Numbered from the stretch's first letter, positions 1 through 10,232 are shown. The stretch: DNA of 64,000 nt from JAPOXR01 sp965116115 (GCA_965116115.1 OZ220486.1:1488001-1552000), one strand, 5' to 3'. Numbers and translations are program-made. The notes: generated from the letters alone by a model not told the origin.

Positions 1-1
1 G

Positions 2-679
2 CCGGAGCGTTACGGGCCTTACACGACCTGTTACAACCGTTTTACCCGCTGGAGCGAATCGGGCCGCTGGCAGAAGATTCTTGAAGATCTTCAACGACTT
101 GAAGAAGCGGAAGAAGAAGCCGCGGACGAAAAGGACGACGGCGATCCGGCGCCGCGGAGCCGGATGATCGACTCGTCGTCGATCCGCGCTCACCACTGTG
201 CCGCCGGGTCGCGCAAGGACGGCGAGCCGCAGGAGATCGGGCGTTCCCGGGGCGGACAGCCTGCGAAGATTCATGCCATGGTCGACGGCAAGGGCGGGCT
301 GCGCCGCATGCGCCTGTCGCCCGGGCAGGCCGCCGACTGCGCCGAGGCGGCGCCCCTTCTTGACGGCCTTGAAGCCGGCAGCGTCCTGATCGCCGACAAG
401 GCTTACGATGCCGAGGCCGTTCTCAAGCAAACGGCGGAAGCCGGCTGCCGGGCCGTCATTCCGTCGAAGTCGAACCGCAGGCAGCAGCGGCCGCTGGATA
501 AAGCTGTCTATGCGAAGCGCAATGTCATTGAGCGTTTCTTCGGAAGAATCAAAGAGTTCCGGCGGGTCGCGACCCGCTTTGACAAGCGAGCCCGCAACTT
601 CGCCGCCGCTGTCATCCTGACCGTCATCCGCTGCCTGCTGCGGAATGACGCAAAGGGGATAATTGAGTCCACTACCTAG
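2..679 (+). CDS. IS5-type transposase, 5' end outside the window
   Basis: This is a DDE transposase of the IS5 type that would catalyse movement of its own insertion sequence. The frame is open from base 2, so the 5' part lies before the window. The DDE signature is visible: first Asp in IDSSSIRAH (coding from 164), second Asp in LIADKAYDA, and Glu in NVIERFFGRIKEF near the C-terminus. An acidic, lysine-rich linker (LEEAEEEAADEKDD) precedes the catalytic core. Many relatives are split into two overlapping frames at this point, but here the frame is continuous. The element has landed in the methyltransferase gene that resumes directly after its stop codon. A degraded relative lies at 3107-3918. 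Family assignment is confident; the exact IS name and its ends are not determinable here. Confidence 0.85.
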   Translation, partial: PERYGPYTTCYNRFTRWSESGRWQKILEDLQRLEEAEEEAADEKDDGDPAPRSRMIDSSSIRAHHCAAGSRKDGEPQEIGRSRGGQPAKIHAMVDGKGGLRRMRLSPGQAADCAEAAPLLDGLEAGSVLIADKAYDAEAVLKQTAEAGCRAVIPSKSNRRQQRPLDKAVYAKRNVIERFFGRIKEFRRVATRFDKRARNFAAAVILTVIRCLLRNDAKGIIESTT

Positions 680-729
680 TCGGGCGGCTGCACGATGCGC
701 TCCGTGCCGCCGGGTATGCGGGGCACGAC

Positions 730-3009
730 TTGGAGAGCTTCCTGGTGCGGATTGTGTTCTGCCTGTTCGCTGACGATACTGGGATTTTCGAACCGCGTGA
801 TATCTTCCTCAACTTCCTTGAGGGGCGCACCAGTGAGGACGGAGCCGATCTCGGCCTGTGGCTTGTGCAACTGTTCCAAGTCCTTGATACCCCGGAGGTC
901 AAGCGTCAGAGCACGCTGGACGAAGACCTCGCACGGTTTCCCTACGTCAATGGCCAACTGTTTGAGGAACGGTTGCGTATTCCAGCTTTCGACGCGGCGA
1001 TGCGCAGGGGGCTGCTGGATGCTTGCCGCTTCGATTGGTCTGACATCTCACCAGCGATTTTCGGTGCACTGTTTCAGTCGGCGATGGTTCCGGCGGAGCG
1101 TCGCGCCCAAGGGGCGCACTATACGACCGAGCAGAACATCCTTAAGGTGATCGAACCGCTGTTCATGGACGATCTGCGCACTGAGTTCGTGCGTTTGAAG
1201 TCTCGCAGGGACAGCCGGCGTCTGCCGGAACTTCGAAAGTTTCAGGAGAAGCTGGGCAGCTTGACGTTTTTTGACCCAGCCTGCGGCTGCGGCAACTTCC
1301 TCATCATAGCCTACCGGGAACTGCGGCTGCTGGAGATCAAGGTCATCCGGGAGATTCGAGAGTCAACTGGCAAAACGGGGTATACGGCGTTTGATGCCGC
1401 ATCGGAGTCGGTGGTGGACGTTGATCAGTTTTATGGGATCGAGCTCGGCGAATTCCCGGTTCGCATCGCGGAAACCGCGCTGTGGATGATGGATCACATC
1501 ATGAACAACCGCCTGAGCCTTGAATTCGGCCAGACTTTTGTCCGCATCCCGCTGAAGAAATCGCCACGCATCATGCACGGCAACGCATTGGAAGTGGACT
1601 GGGCAGATCTGCTGTCGCCGGGTAAATGTTCGTTCGTGCTGGGCAATCCGCCGTTCATCGGCGCGAAATTCCAGACGCCGGAGCAGCGCACCCAAGTTCG
1701 CAGGATCGCGGCGCTCGGCGGGAGCGGCGGCACGCTTGATTACGTTTGTGCCTGGTTCATCAAGGCCGGAGAGTATGTGCAGGGTAGCAGTAGCCGCATC
1801 GGCTTTGTTGCCACCAATTCTATTACCCAAGGCGAGCAGGTGGCGCAGCTTTGGCCCCTGCTGTTCGGACGCTGCAAGCTGGAAATCGCGTTTGCGCACC
1901 GGACCTTCGCTTGGGGGTCAGACGTGCGTGGCGAGGCCCATGTGCACGTTGTCATCCTCGGACTTGGCCGGCGGGAAGACTTGCCGGCGAAGACGAAAAA
2001 GCGGCTGTTCAGCTACCCGGACATCAACGGCGAGCCGGAAGAAAGCCGCCATGGATCGCTTTCGCCCTATCTGTTCGACGCGCACGGCCTCGCCGACCCG
2101 TATCTGACGGTGCGGAAAGAAAGCCGACCGATCAACGGGATGAGCCGGTTGGTTATCGGCTCCAAGCCAATTGACGGCGGCAGCTATATCTTTGAAGCGT
2201 CGGAACGCGCAGCGTTTCTGGAAGCGGAGCCGGAAGCCGCGCCTTTGCTCAGACCGTTTATCGGCGCACGCGAATACATGCAGGGGGGGGGGCGGTGGAT
2301 TCTTGCCCTGCAGGACGCGCCGCCCGACATGCTGTCGCGGCTGCCGGAAGTGCGGAAACGGATCGCCGCCGTCCGTGCATACCGGGAGGCCAGCAAAAGT
2401 GCACCGACCCGTAAACTCGCAAAGACGCCGACGCTCTATCATGTCAATGTCATTCCTGCGGCACCGTTTTTGGCTATCCCCAAAGTGAGTACTGAGCGGC
2501 GGGAATATGTGCCGGTCGGCTGGCTGGAACCGCCGATTATTCCCAGCGATCTCGTGTTCGTTCTGCAAGGTGCGACGCTGGCGGACTTCGCGTTGCTAAC
2601 TTCGGCAATGCATATGGCATGGCTGCGCTATGTCGGCGGACGGCTTGCAAGCAGCTACCGCTATTCCATCGGCCTCGTCTACAACACCTTTCCTATGCCG
2701 CGCACGAACGCGGATCTGTCGAAACTGGAGCCGCCCGCCCAAGCCGTGCTTGACGCCCGCGCTGCCTATCCGGACGCTGCTCTTGCCGATCTTTATGATC
2801 CGGATCTGATGCCGCCGAGTCTGCGCCGAGCGCACCAAGGGCTGGATCGTGCTGTGGACAGGCTCTACCAGCGCGGAGGGTTCACCGCTGAACGCGAACG
2901 CGTTGAACATCTGTTCATGTTGTATGAGAGCATGCGAGTGCCTCTGGATGCCGCCGCGCGGCGGGAATCGAAACAGCGCCCCAAGTGCCGGCTGCGCCGA
3001 TCAACTTAA
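730..3009 (+). CDS. MmeI/YeeA-like class I DNA methyltransferase, 5'-truncated by IS insertion
   Basis: This is an adenine-type DNA methyltransferase of the MmeI/YeeA-like group, which usually belongs to single-chain type II restriction-modification systems. Numbered from the TTG at 730, the SAM-binding motif I is FDPACGCG at residues 181-188 and the catalytic NPPF motif is at 306-309. The C-terminal third is the target-recognition region and ends with the usual ERVEHLFMLYE helix. The same frame reads LHDALRAAGYAGHDLE between the transposase stop and 730. The natural gene therefore extended upstream and lost its N-terminal part, normally nuclease-like, to the IS. The TTG is only the first possible start left. 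A run of ten G (2283-2292) lies in frame within codons for Gln-Gly-Gly-Gly. The 3' end is intact. Whether the fragment is expressed is unknown. Confidence 0.8.
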   Translation: MESFLVRIVFCLFADDTGIFEPRDIFLNFLEGRTSEDGADLGLWLVQLFQVLDTPEVKRQSTLDEDLARFPYVNGQLFEERLRIPAFDAAMRRGLLDACRFDWSDISPAIFGALFQSAMVPAERRAQGAHYTTEQNILKVIEPLFMDDLRTEFVRLKSRRDSRRLPELRKFQEKLGSLTFFDPACGCGNFLIIAYRELRLLEIKVIREIRESTGKTGYTAFDAASESVVDVDQFYGIELGEFPVRIAETALWMMDHIMNNRLSLEFGQTFVRIPLKKSPRIMHGNALEVDWADLLSPGKCSFVLGNPPFIGAKFQTPEQRTQVRRIAALGGSGGTLDYVCAWFIKAGEYVQGSSSRIGFVATNSITQGEQVAQLWPLLFGRCKLEIAFAHRTFAWGSDVRGEAHVHVVILGLGRREDLPAKTKKRLFSYPDINGEPEESRHGSLSPYLFDAHGLADPYLTVRKESRPINGMSRLVIGSKPIDGGSYIFEASERAAFLEAEPEAAPLLRPFIGAREYMQGGGRWILALQDAPPDMLSRLPEVRKRIAAVRAYREASKSAPTRKLAKTPTLYHVNVIPAAPFLAIPKVSTERREYVPVGWLEPPIIPSDLVFVLQGATLADFALLTSAMHMAWLRYVGGRLASSYRYSIGLVYNTFPMPRTNADLSKLEPPAQAVLDARAAYPDAALADLYDPDLMPPSLRRAHQGLDRAVDRLYQRGGFTAERERVEHLFMLYESMRVPLDAAARRESKQRPKCRLRRST
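2283..2292 (+). repeat. G10 homopolymer inside the methyltransferase gene
   Basis: Ten consecutive G residues lie within the reading frame of the DNA methyltransferase, in the part between the catalytic domain and the recognition domain. Tracts of this length are known slipped-strand mispairing sites in phase-variable restriction-modification genes. In the present state the frame stays open through to the normal C-terminus. Confidence 0.8.
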
Positions 3010-3106
3010 GGTGACTTAGTTTGTGTACCCAAATATTTGACATGCCGGGCCGGTTGCGGCACAGTGCCGCGCAACCAGCGATGAAAGCGCTCAAAGGAGA
3101 TTTCAA

Positions 3107-3918
3107 ATGATCGGCAGCCGGCATGACATGACGGATGAACAACAGCAGCGGATTAAGCGTGCGATACCGAAAGGCCTGCCGGGGCCTCCGCGCAAGGACG
3201 ACCGTGACGTAACAGCTGGTATATTCTTCGTGCTGCGCACCGGCATGCCGCAGCGGGATCTGCCTGAGGGTTACGGGCCGGATGCGACTGGCTATAACGC
3301 TTTGACCGACGGAGAAAGTCGGACAGACAGCAGAAAATTCTTGATGATCTTCAAAGGCTTGAAGAAGCGGATGAAGAAGCCGCGGACGAAAAAGACGGCA
3401 GCGATCCGGCATCGGGGCGCCGGATGATCGACTCGTCGTCAGTTCGCGCTCACCGCTGTGCCGTCGGGTCGCGCAAGGACGGCGAGCCGCGGGAGACCGG
3501 GTGCTCCCGGGGCGGGCGGGCGACGAAGATCCATGCCATGGTCGACGGCAAGGGCGGGCTGCGCCGCATGCGCCTGCCGTCGGGGCAGGCCGCCGACCGC
3601 GCTGAGGCGGCGGCTCTTTTTGACGGTCTTGAAGCCAGCTGCGCTCTGATTGCCGACAAGTCTTACGATGCTGACGCCGCTCCCAAGCAGGCGGCGGAAA
3701 CCGGCTGCTGGGCCGTCATTCCGTCAAAATCGAACCGCAGGCGGCAGCGGCCGCTGGATGAAGCCGCCTGTGCGGCGCGTGATGTCATTGGGCGTTTTTT
3801 CGGAAGAATCAAGAGTTCCGGCGGGTCACGACCCGCTTTGACAAGCGGGTGCGCGACTTCGCCGCCGCTGTCACCCTCACCATCGTCCGCCGCCTGCCGC
3901 GGAATGCCGCAAAGCTGA
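3107..3918 (+). pseudogene. degraded second copy of the IS5-type transposase
   Basis: This is a broken paralogue of the transposase at the start of the window. The N-terminal half (3107-3427) begins with a helix-turn-helix-like region typical of IS5 ORF A, and ends out of frame. The catalytic half (3424-3918) restarts at the MIDSSSVRAH motif and keeps LIADKSYDA. Its last motif reads VIGRFFGRIK, so the catalytic Glu of the DDE triad is changed to Gly. A frameshift follows that motif. The copy is therefore inactive. It follows the methyltransferase stop directly and ends about 90 bases before tgt. A stretch resembling a MITE terminal repeat (TGTACCCAAATATTTGAC) lies at about 3023-3040, just upstream. 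Confidence 0.8.
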
Positions 3919-4006
3919 TGATTGAGTCCGCAACTTGGTGCGGGATTCGATCATACGGGCGACACAGAATTAAGCGAAAAATTTGCCTGACCACCTAACT
4001 TGAATT

Positions 4007-5137
4007 ATGACTGCGGCATTCAGCTTCGAGATTCTGGCCACAGACGGACTGGCGCGCGCGGGCGTTGTGCGCACGAGGCGGGGCCGGGTCAGCACGCCCG
4101 CATTCATGCCGGTCGGAACCGCGGCTACCGTTAAGGCGATGAAGCCGGACGAGGTCGCGGCGACGGGTGCGCAGATACTGCTCTGCAACACTTATCACTT
4201 AATGCTGAGGCCCGGCCCGGACATTGTCAGGGAGTTCGGCGGCCTGCATGGGTTCATGAACTGGAAGCGCCCGATTCTGACGGACTCCGGCGGTTTTCAG
4301 GTGATGAGTCTCAGGTCAATGCGGCGCATCACCGAAGACGGAGTCCGATTCAAGTCCCATATAGACGGATCGGCGCATGAACTGTCGCCTGAACGTTCAA
4401 TGACGATCCAAGCCGCATTGGGATCTGATATAATTATGTGTTTTGATGAATGCACGCCTTTTCCCGCTGCTAGAGAGGAGGCCGAAGCCTCGATGGAGCG
4501 TTCAATGCGCTGGGCTGAAAGATGCCGCGGATCTTTCGGCGCCGCGAACGGGCGGGCGCTGTTCGGTATCCAGCAGGGGTCGGTTTACCGCGGCCTTCGG
4601 GAGCGGAGCTCGCTCTCCTTGCGGGAATCGGACTTTGACGGCTATGCCGTCGGCGGTCTGGCGGTCGGCGAGGGTCAGGCTAAAATGTTCGAGGTTCTGG
4701 ATTACGCGCCAGCCATGCTTCCTGCCGATAAGCCGAGATATCTGATGGGCGTCGGGAAGCCGGATGACATCATCGGCGCGGTGCGGCGCGGCATTGACAT
4801 GTTCGACTGCGTGCTTCCCACGCGGTCTGGACGGACCGCACAGGCATTCACCTCCCGCGGGACGGTCAATCTAAAAAATTCCCGGCATGCCAGAGACGGA
4901 AGCGCTTTGGATCCCGGCTGCGGCTGCTCGGTTTGCCGGAGCTATTCGCGCGGTTACCTGCACCATTTGTTCAAATCCGGGGAAATCCTGGGCGCGATGC
5001 TGCTCACCGAGCACAATCTCACCTTCTATCAGTCTATAATGTCACAGATCCGGGAGGCGGTGGCTGAGGGGAGATTCGCTGAATTCAGCGATGCGTTTCT
5101 GCGACGGTACGGCGGAAACAGGGTTGAATCGGTCTGA
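4007..5137 (+). CDS. tgt: queuine tRNA-ribosyltransferase
   Basis: Tgt exchanges guanine-34 for preQ1 in tRNAs with GUN anticodons, a step of queuosine synthesis in the cytoplasm. At 376 residues it has the normal bacterial length. Visible signatures are TDSGGFQVMSL at about residues 90-100, DECTPFP, the substrate-loop motif GVGKPDDI, the nucleophile region MFDCVLPTRSGR at about 263-275, and the zinc site CGCSVC with a following His at about 304-335. No clear Shine-Dalgarno precedes the ATG. The usual neighbour queA is absent, and transposase debris sits immediately upstream. The gene looks intact. Confidence 0.97.
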   Translation: MTAAFSFEILATDGLARAGVVRTRRGRVSTPAFMPVGTAATVKAMKPDEVAATGAQILLCNTYHLMLRPGPDIVREFGGLHGFMNWKRPILTDSGGFQVMSLRSMRRITEDGVRFKSHIDGSAHELSPERSMTIQAALGSDIIMCFDECTPFPAAREEAEASMERSMRWAERCRGSFGAANGRALFGIQQGSVYRGLRERSSLSLRESDFDGYAVGGLAVGEGQAKMFEVLDYAPAMLPADKPRYLMGVGKPDDIIGAVRRGIDMFDCVLPTRSGRTAQAFTSRGTVNLKNSRHARDGSALDPGCGCSVCRSYSRGYLHHLFKSGEILGAMLLTEHNLTFYQSIMSQIREAVAEGRFAEFSDAFLRRYGGNRVESV

Positions 5138-5285
5138 GTCCGGGACTTGACAGGCTGCGCGGCTGTCCCCAACTATCAACTGCGGTCGGCGGCGGCGCGG
5201 GAGCGGGAGTCCGGCCGTGTGCGGCAAGCGGCAGAGGCGGTCAAGCGGGCGCCGGCCGCGGCCAGGAAATGAAAGGAGCGGACCC

Positions 5286-7682
5286 ATGAAAACTTTGCCG
5301 GTGCTTCCCCTGCGCGACATTGTTGTCTTCCCCAATATGATTTGTCCGCTTTTTGTCGGGCGTGAAAAATCGGTGCGTGCGCTGGAGAAAGCGGTCGGCG
5401 CCGATTCGGGGTTGATCCTCACGGCGCAGAAAGAGCCGCAGACAGACGATCCCGGTCCGGGCGATGTGTTCCAAACAGCGGTTTTCGCCAACATTCTTCA
5501 GCTTCTGAAGATTCCGGACGGCACTGTGAAGGTGCTTGTCGAGGGCAAGGCCCGGATGTCAGTTAAGAAATATTTTCTGGAAGACGGCTGCCTCAACGCC
5601 TCCGCCGCTCCGCTCGAAGACGCATTTGAGGACAGTTCGAACTACAAACTTGAAGTCAAAGTCCTGACAGACCGCCTGCGCCGGGAATTTCACAGTTTCG
5701 CCTCCCGGCAAAAGTCAGGCAATGAGGAAGCGTTCAAGGAAATCATGGAGTTCCGCGAACCTGTCAGTCTTGCTGATGCCGTTGCCAGCCACATCAATGT
5801 CGAAGTTCCGCGCAAACAGGAAATACTGGAACAGGCCGACGTGAAATCGCGGGTGGCCGCTGTTCTGCAGCTGATTCAGGAAGAAAATCACGCCGCCCAA
5901 GTCGAAAAGAAAGTCAAACGCCGCGTCCGGTCGCAGATGACCAAGACACAGCGCGAATACTATCTCAATGAACAGATGAAGGCGATTCAGCGGGAGCTCG
6001 GGGATAACGAAGAGAAGTCTGAAATCGACGAGTTCGAGGCGAGAATCGCGAAAACCAAACTGTCCAAGGAGGCGAAGGACAAAGCTCTCGGCGAACTCAA
6101 AAAGCTGCGGTCAATGGGCAGCAATATTTCTGAAGCTACGGTCGTGCGCAATTATCTTGACTGGATTCTGTCCATCCCATGGGGGGACAAGAAAGAGATT
6201 CAGCGTGATCTTTTCCAAGCCGAGAAGATTCTCGACATGGATCATTACGGGCTCGAAAAGGTCAAGGAACGGATCATTGAGTATATCGCCGTGCAGCAGC
6301 GGACCGAGAAAATCTCCGGTCCCATTCTTTGTCTGGTGGGGCCGCCGGGAGTGGGAAAGACATCACTCGGCGAGTCGGCGGCCCGGGCGACCGGCAGAGA
6401 CTTTCTGCGGATCTCCCTTGGCGGAGTCGGCGACGAAGCCGAAATCAGAGGGCACCGCCGCACTTATATCGGCTCAATGCCGGGCCGGATCATCCAGTCG
6501 ATGAAAAAGGCCCAGTCGGTCAATCCGCTGATCCTGCTGGATGAGGTCGACAAACTGGGCAGTTCCGTCCGGGGAGATCCGTCAAGCGCTCTTCTTGAGG
6601 TTCTGGATCCGGAGCAGAACTCCAAATTCGTCGACCATTACATGGATATTGATTACGACCTTTCAGATGTGCTCTTCATCACAACCGCCAATTACATCGG
6701 CGGCATTCCCGAACCGCTGCTGGACAGGATGGAAGTGATTTCGCTGGCCGGATACACTGAAGACGAAAAAACTGAGATCGCCAAACGGCATCTTATTCCC
6801 AAACAACGCAAATCCCACGGAATCAAGGCCAGCGAATTCCGCATTAAGGAAAAGGCCCTCACGGAGATGCTGAGGGTGTACACCCGCGAGGCCGGCGTAC
6901 GTAACCTTGAACGCGAAATCGCGAAGCTGGCGCGCAAGACGGTGACAAAACTCGTGAAGGGCGAGATCAAGAGTCTGACCGTGACGCCGAAATCGCTGGA
7001 AAAATATCTCGGCTTGCCGAAACACCGATACGGCCTCGCCGAAGAAAAAGATCAGGTCGGCGTGGTGACGGGGCTCGCTTATACCGCGTCCGGAGGCGAT
7101 CTGCTGTCGATCGAGGCTGTCACCACGAACGGCAAGGGTCGCATCAAAGCGACAGGAAAACTCGGCGAGGTAATGAAGGAATCCATTGAAGCCGCATTCA
7201 CGTATGTTCAGTCGATCTCACCGGAACTCGGCGTGAAACCCACGGATTTCGCCAATATCGACACGCATGTGCACGTCCCTGAAGGAGCCGTTCCCAAAGA
7301 CGGGCCGTCGGCAGGGATCGCCATGGCCACCGCTATTGTCTCCGTTCTCACAGGATTAAAGGTGCGGCGGGATGTGGCCATGACAGGAGAAGTGACGTTG
7401 CGCGGCAACATTCTCCCGATCGGAGGGCTCAAGGCGAAGCTGCTTGCGGCTTCACGTGGAGGCGTCAAAACTGTTCTGTTGCCCGAAAAGAACATGAAGG
7501 ATCTGTCTGAAATCGCGGAAAATGTGAAAGATGCTCTCACGATCATCCCGGTGTCAGACGTCCGTCAGGTTCTGGATCTGGCGCTCGACGGCACGTTCAC
7601 GCCGATCGAATGGCCTGTTGACATCGACGTGCCTGACGCGGTCAGCCAGCGGCATGAGACCGTGAGCGTGTCTCAACACTGA
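5286..7682 (+). CDS. lon: ATP-dependent protease Lon
   Basis: Lon is a cytoplasmic AAA+ serine protease that removes misfolded and short-lived regulatory proteins. The 798-residue product has the N-terminal substrate-binding domain starting LPVLPLRDIVVFP, a coiled linker, Walker A GPPGVGKTS at about 352-360, and Walker B ILLDEVDKLG at about 415. The protease domain carries the catalytic Ser in PKDGPSAGIA (about 675) and the catalytic Lys in GGLKAKLLAA (about 717). The frame is open upstream to 5217, but the ATG at 5286 is chosen because AAAGGAG stands just before it and the family motif begins directly after it. It lies about 150 bases downstream of tgt on the same strand. Confidence 0.97.
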   Translation: MKTLPVLPLRDIVVFPNMICPLFVGREKSVRALEKAVGADSGLILTAQKEPQTDDPGPGDVFQTAVFANILQLLKIPDGTVKVLVEGKARMSVKKYFLEDGCLNASAAPLEDAFEDSSNYKLEVKVLTDRLRREFHSFASRQKSGNEEAFKEIMEFREPVSLADAVASHINVEVPRKQEILEQADVKSRVAAVLQLIQEENHAAQVEKKVKRRVRSQMTKTQREYYLNEQMKAIQRELGDNEEKSEIDEFEARIAKTKLSKEAKDKALGELKKLRSMGSNISEATVVRNYLDWILSIPWGDKKEIQRDLFQAEKILDMDHYGLEKVKERIIEYIAVQQRTEKISGPILCLVGPPGVGKTSLGESAARATGRDFLRISLGGVGDEAEIRGHRRTYIGSMPGRIIQSMKKAQSVNPLILLDEVDKLGSSVRGDPSSALLEVLDPEQNSKFVDHYMDIDYDLSDVLFITTANYIGGIPEPLLDRMEVISLAGYTEDEKTEIAKRHLIPKQRKSHGIKASEFRIKEKALTEMLRVYTREAGVRNLEREIAKLARKTVTKLVKGEIKSLTVTPKSLEKYLGLPKHRYGLAEEKDQVGVVTGLAYTASGGDLLSIEAVTTNGKGRIKATGKLGEVMKESIEAAFTYVQSISPELGVKPTDFANIDTHVHVPEGAVPKDGPSAGIAMATAIVSVLTGLKVRRDVAMTGEVTLRGNILPIGGLKAKLLAASRGGVKTVLLPEKNMKDLSEIAENVKDALTIIPVSDVRQVLDLALDGTFTPIEWPVDIDVPDAVSQRHETVSVSQH

Positions 7683-7742
7683 AGTTTTCTCCCGGCGGTT
7701 GCGGTTTATTGTCAGCGGCGGTATTTTTTGGCTGGCGGGCGA

Positions 7743-7817
7743 GGGTGATTAGCTCAGTGGCAGAGCGCTTCGTTCACATCGAAGATGTCGGGAGTTCGAA
7801 TCTCTCATCACCCACCA
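7743..7817 (+). tRNA. tRNA-Val (CAC)
   Basis: The acceptor stem GGGTGAT pairs with ATCACCC, the anticodon arm is CTTCG-TTCACAT-CGAAG with anticodon CAC, and the T-arm contains GTTCGAATC. A CCA end is encoded. Only two positions, both in the anticodon loop, differ from the second valine tRNA 45 bases downstream. Confidence 0.96.
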
Positions 7818-7861
7818 TACCGATCTTTGCGGAGACCGATGCGGTACGCAGGCGAGGAGCC

Positions 7862-7936
<75 letters not shown>

Positions 7937-8063
7937 AATCCGGCCTTACTGATGTGAAGCCTTCGTCCTGGGCTTACCAAGCTTTCATACTTAATGTCTG
8001 CCAGAAAACCCGTAACATGCTGACTATGTGGGAAGAATTGCGATTTCTAAGGAACGAAGAATC

Positions 8064-9835
8064 GTAACTATTCAGGTTGTTTACCGCTTGATTTTTTGTC
8101 GTCTTCATGATTGGGTCTGCGAAAAGTGAAAAACAGAGCGGCGCGAGCTGCGGATCAACAGGCAGAACATCAGGCGTGAAGTTGACTCAGCTGTCAGCGG
8201 AGCCGGGCCGATGACCGGCGGCATTCAGGCGGCGGCGCGGGACAGGACCGCCGGTCCGTCTTTCGGCCGAGCCGGTCTCAAGGCGAGACTTGCCGCGGCT
8301 GTCGCCGACCGTGACGCGATTGCCGCCGAGCGTGATGCTGCCGTTGCCGAGCGTGACGCGATCGCTGACGAGCGTGATGAAGCCGCCGCGGCGCTTGCGG
8401 CTGCGCAGGGCCGCGTTTCCGAGCTTGAGCGGCGTCTGGAAATGAACAGCCGTGACAGTCATAAGCCGCCGTCGAGCGACGGGTTTTCCAAGCCGGCGCG
8501 GAGGAAAAAAGTTTCATCGGGGCGCAGGCCGGGCGGGCAGCCGGGTCATAAGGGAACGACGATGAGTCTTGTCGAGACCCCGGACAGGGTCGAGCATCAT
8601 CATCCCGTTTCCTGCGCCGGATGCGGCGCGTCCCTCACCGGTGCGGCATCGGAGGGGTATGTCCGGCGGCAGGTCGCGGACATTCCGCCGGTCCGGTCGC
8701 GCTGGAGACGGTTGAACACCGGGTTCACAGGGCGGTCTGCCCCGGCTGCGGGGCGGTGAGCGCGGGCCGCTTTCCGGAGGGCGTGAAGGCCCCGGCGCAG
8801 TACGGTCCGGGAGTGCGTTCGACCGTGCGTTACCTGTCGGCGGCGCAGATGATCCCGCGCCGGCGGCTGGTCGGGACGATGAAAGACCTGTTCGGCGCAT
8901 CCTTGTCCCCGGGAACGGTTTCCGCTTTGCTCGACAGCGGCGCCGAGAAATTTTCCGGCTTCGCCGGGCATGTCGGCGCGGCGGCGGCGAGGGCCGCCGT
9001 CAAGCACATGGATGAGACCGGGGTCCGCGTCGACGGCAAGCTCCGCTGGATACACGTCGTCTGCACGGAGCTTCTCAGTTTTTTCTGTCTCGGCGAAAGC
9101 CGCGGCGATGCAGCCATGGCCGCGACCGGCATCGCGGTTCATGACTTCTGGAAACCCTGCTGGAATATAGCCGGGGTGAGCCATGCGCACTGCATCCCTC
9201 ACATCCTGAGGGAACTTGAAGCTCTGACGGAGTTTCACGGCGAGGCCTGGTCGGCGGAGATGAGCGAGCTGCTTCAAAGCGCCGTGCATGAGGACAACGA
9301 GGCGGCCCGCGCCGGGAAACCGCTGTCCGCGGAGGCGGCGGACCGGATCGAAAAAGAATATGACAGGATCGTCGCCGACGCCGTCGCCTGGCACGAAGCG
9401 CTGCCGCCGCTGGCCGGCGGGAAGCGGCGCGGGAGACGGAAAAAGCGCAAGGGGCTCAACCTCGTCCTGCGGCTGCGGGATCATCGGGCGGGCGTCCTGA
9501 TGTTCACGCGGAACCCGGCGGTGCCGGCGACGAATGAGCAAGCCGAGCGGGACCTGCGGATGCTGAAAGCATATCTGAAAATATCCGGCTGCTATCGGAG
9601 CGAGCGCGGCGCCCGGAACCATGCGGCGCTGCGGACGCTGATCGAGACCGCCCGCAAGCAGGACTGGCCCGTCCTTGACGCGCTCCGGGCGGATCCGGCG
9701 GATCTGATCCTCAGACTGGCCGATTCCTGAGGGAGCTCCGCTCCTGAATCCCGTGCTTCCGAAAAATATTCCAATGACCGCCGTCGGCGGATGATCCCGT
9801 CCCCGGGAACGCTTGCCGGGCACCTGACTAGTTAC
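8064..9835 (+). mobile_element. IS66-family element with 8-bp target duplication
   Basis: The ends are directly visible. The left end begins GTAACTATTCAGG at 8064, and the right end finishes with the near-complement CCTGACTAGTTAC at 9835. Both sides carry the same octamer GAAGAATC (8056-8063 and 9836-9843). Terminal repeats starting GTAA and 8-bp duplications are characteristic of IS66. The element is about 1.77 kb and carries only a TnpC-type transposase gene, which suggests the single-gene ISBst12-like subgroup. That gene is frameshifted, so the element is probably not autonomous. Confidence 0.9.
8211..9730 (+). pseudogene. IS66 transposase (TnpC type), frameshifted
   Basis: The N-terminal part (from 8211) has a coiled coil made of repeated RDAIAAER-like units. 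It is followed by the SRDSHKPPSSDG and GGQPGHKG motifs of IS66 transposases and a CxxC zinc-finger pair. The frame is lost at about 8692-8700, where the reading jumps from DIPPV into the frame that continues ALETVEHRVHRAVCPGCG to 9730. The second part holds the catalytic core, with HMDETGVRVDGK, HAHCIPHILREL and the C-terminal TNEQAERDLRMLK. The break lies in a duplicated CCGGTCCGGTC stretch, consistent with a small indel. Programmed frameshifting is possible but not expected at this point of the protein. Confidence 0.88.
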
Positions 9836-9843
9836 GAAGAATC

Positions 9844-10232
9844 ATCAATTGTGATGTTGTGATTGGAGGAATCGGACGATGTTGCGCCTCTGGTTCTTGC
9901 GGATAAATGCCGTCTATCTTGATCCGCGGTTCGCGCCGCTCTGCCTGTTGTTATTCATTATTCAGGAACTTTCAAACGGGCGTCATGGTTCCAAGTAGAA
10001 AAGTGCATGATCAGTTACGAATGAAGTATGATGAATTGATAGTTCCCGGACAGGTAAGGGCTGCAGGAACGATGCCTGGCATCAGACTGTCGGATGGCCG
10101 GACAGCAGCCGCACCTGTTATCAATCCCGCCGTTGATGCCGACAGCAAGACAGAGTCGGCGGAATTTTTCATTAACCCATTGACATGAATTTCATGATTC
10201 CGTAACTGTGCTCCGCGACTCTAATTATTTGC
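9844..10232 (+). other. gene-poor stretch between IS66 and tRNA-Asp
   Basis: An open frame of 93 codons (9907-10188) occurs here, but it has no recognisable family and no convincing ribosome binding site, and its codon use is unremarkable. I see no other structure. It may be a remnant of a gene separated from its surroundings by the IS66 insertion. Confidence 0.3.

Noticed and set aside
1363..1899. Minus-strand frames inside the methyltransferase gene
   Set aside because: They are shadows of the plus-strand gene, whose motifs FDPACGCG and NPPF are unambiguous.
9907..10188. A 93-codon frame between IS66 and tRNA-Asp considered as a gene
   Set aside because: No family, weak start context and no partner gene; kept only as a note on the stretch.
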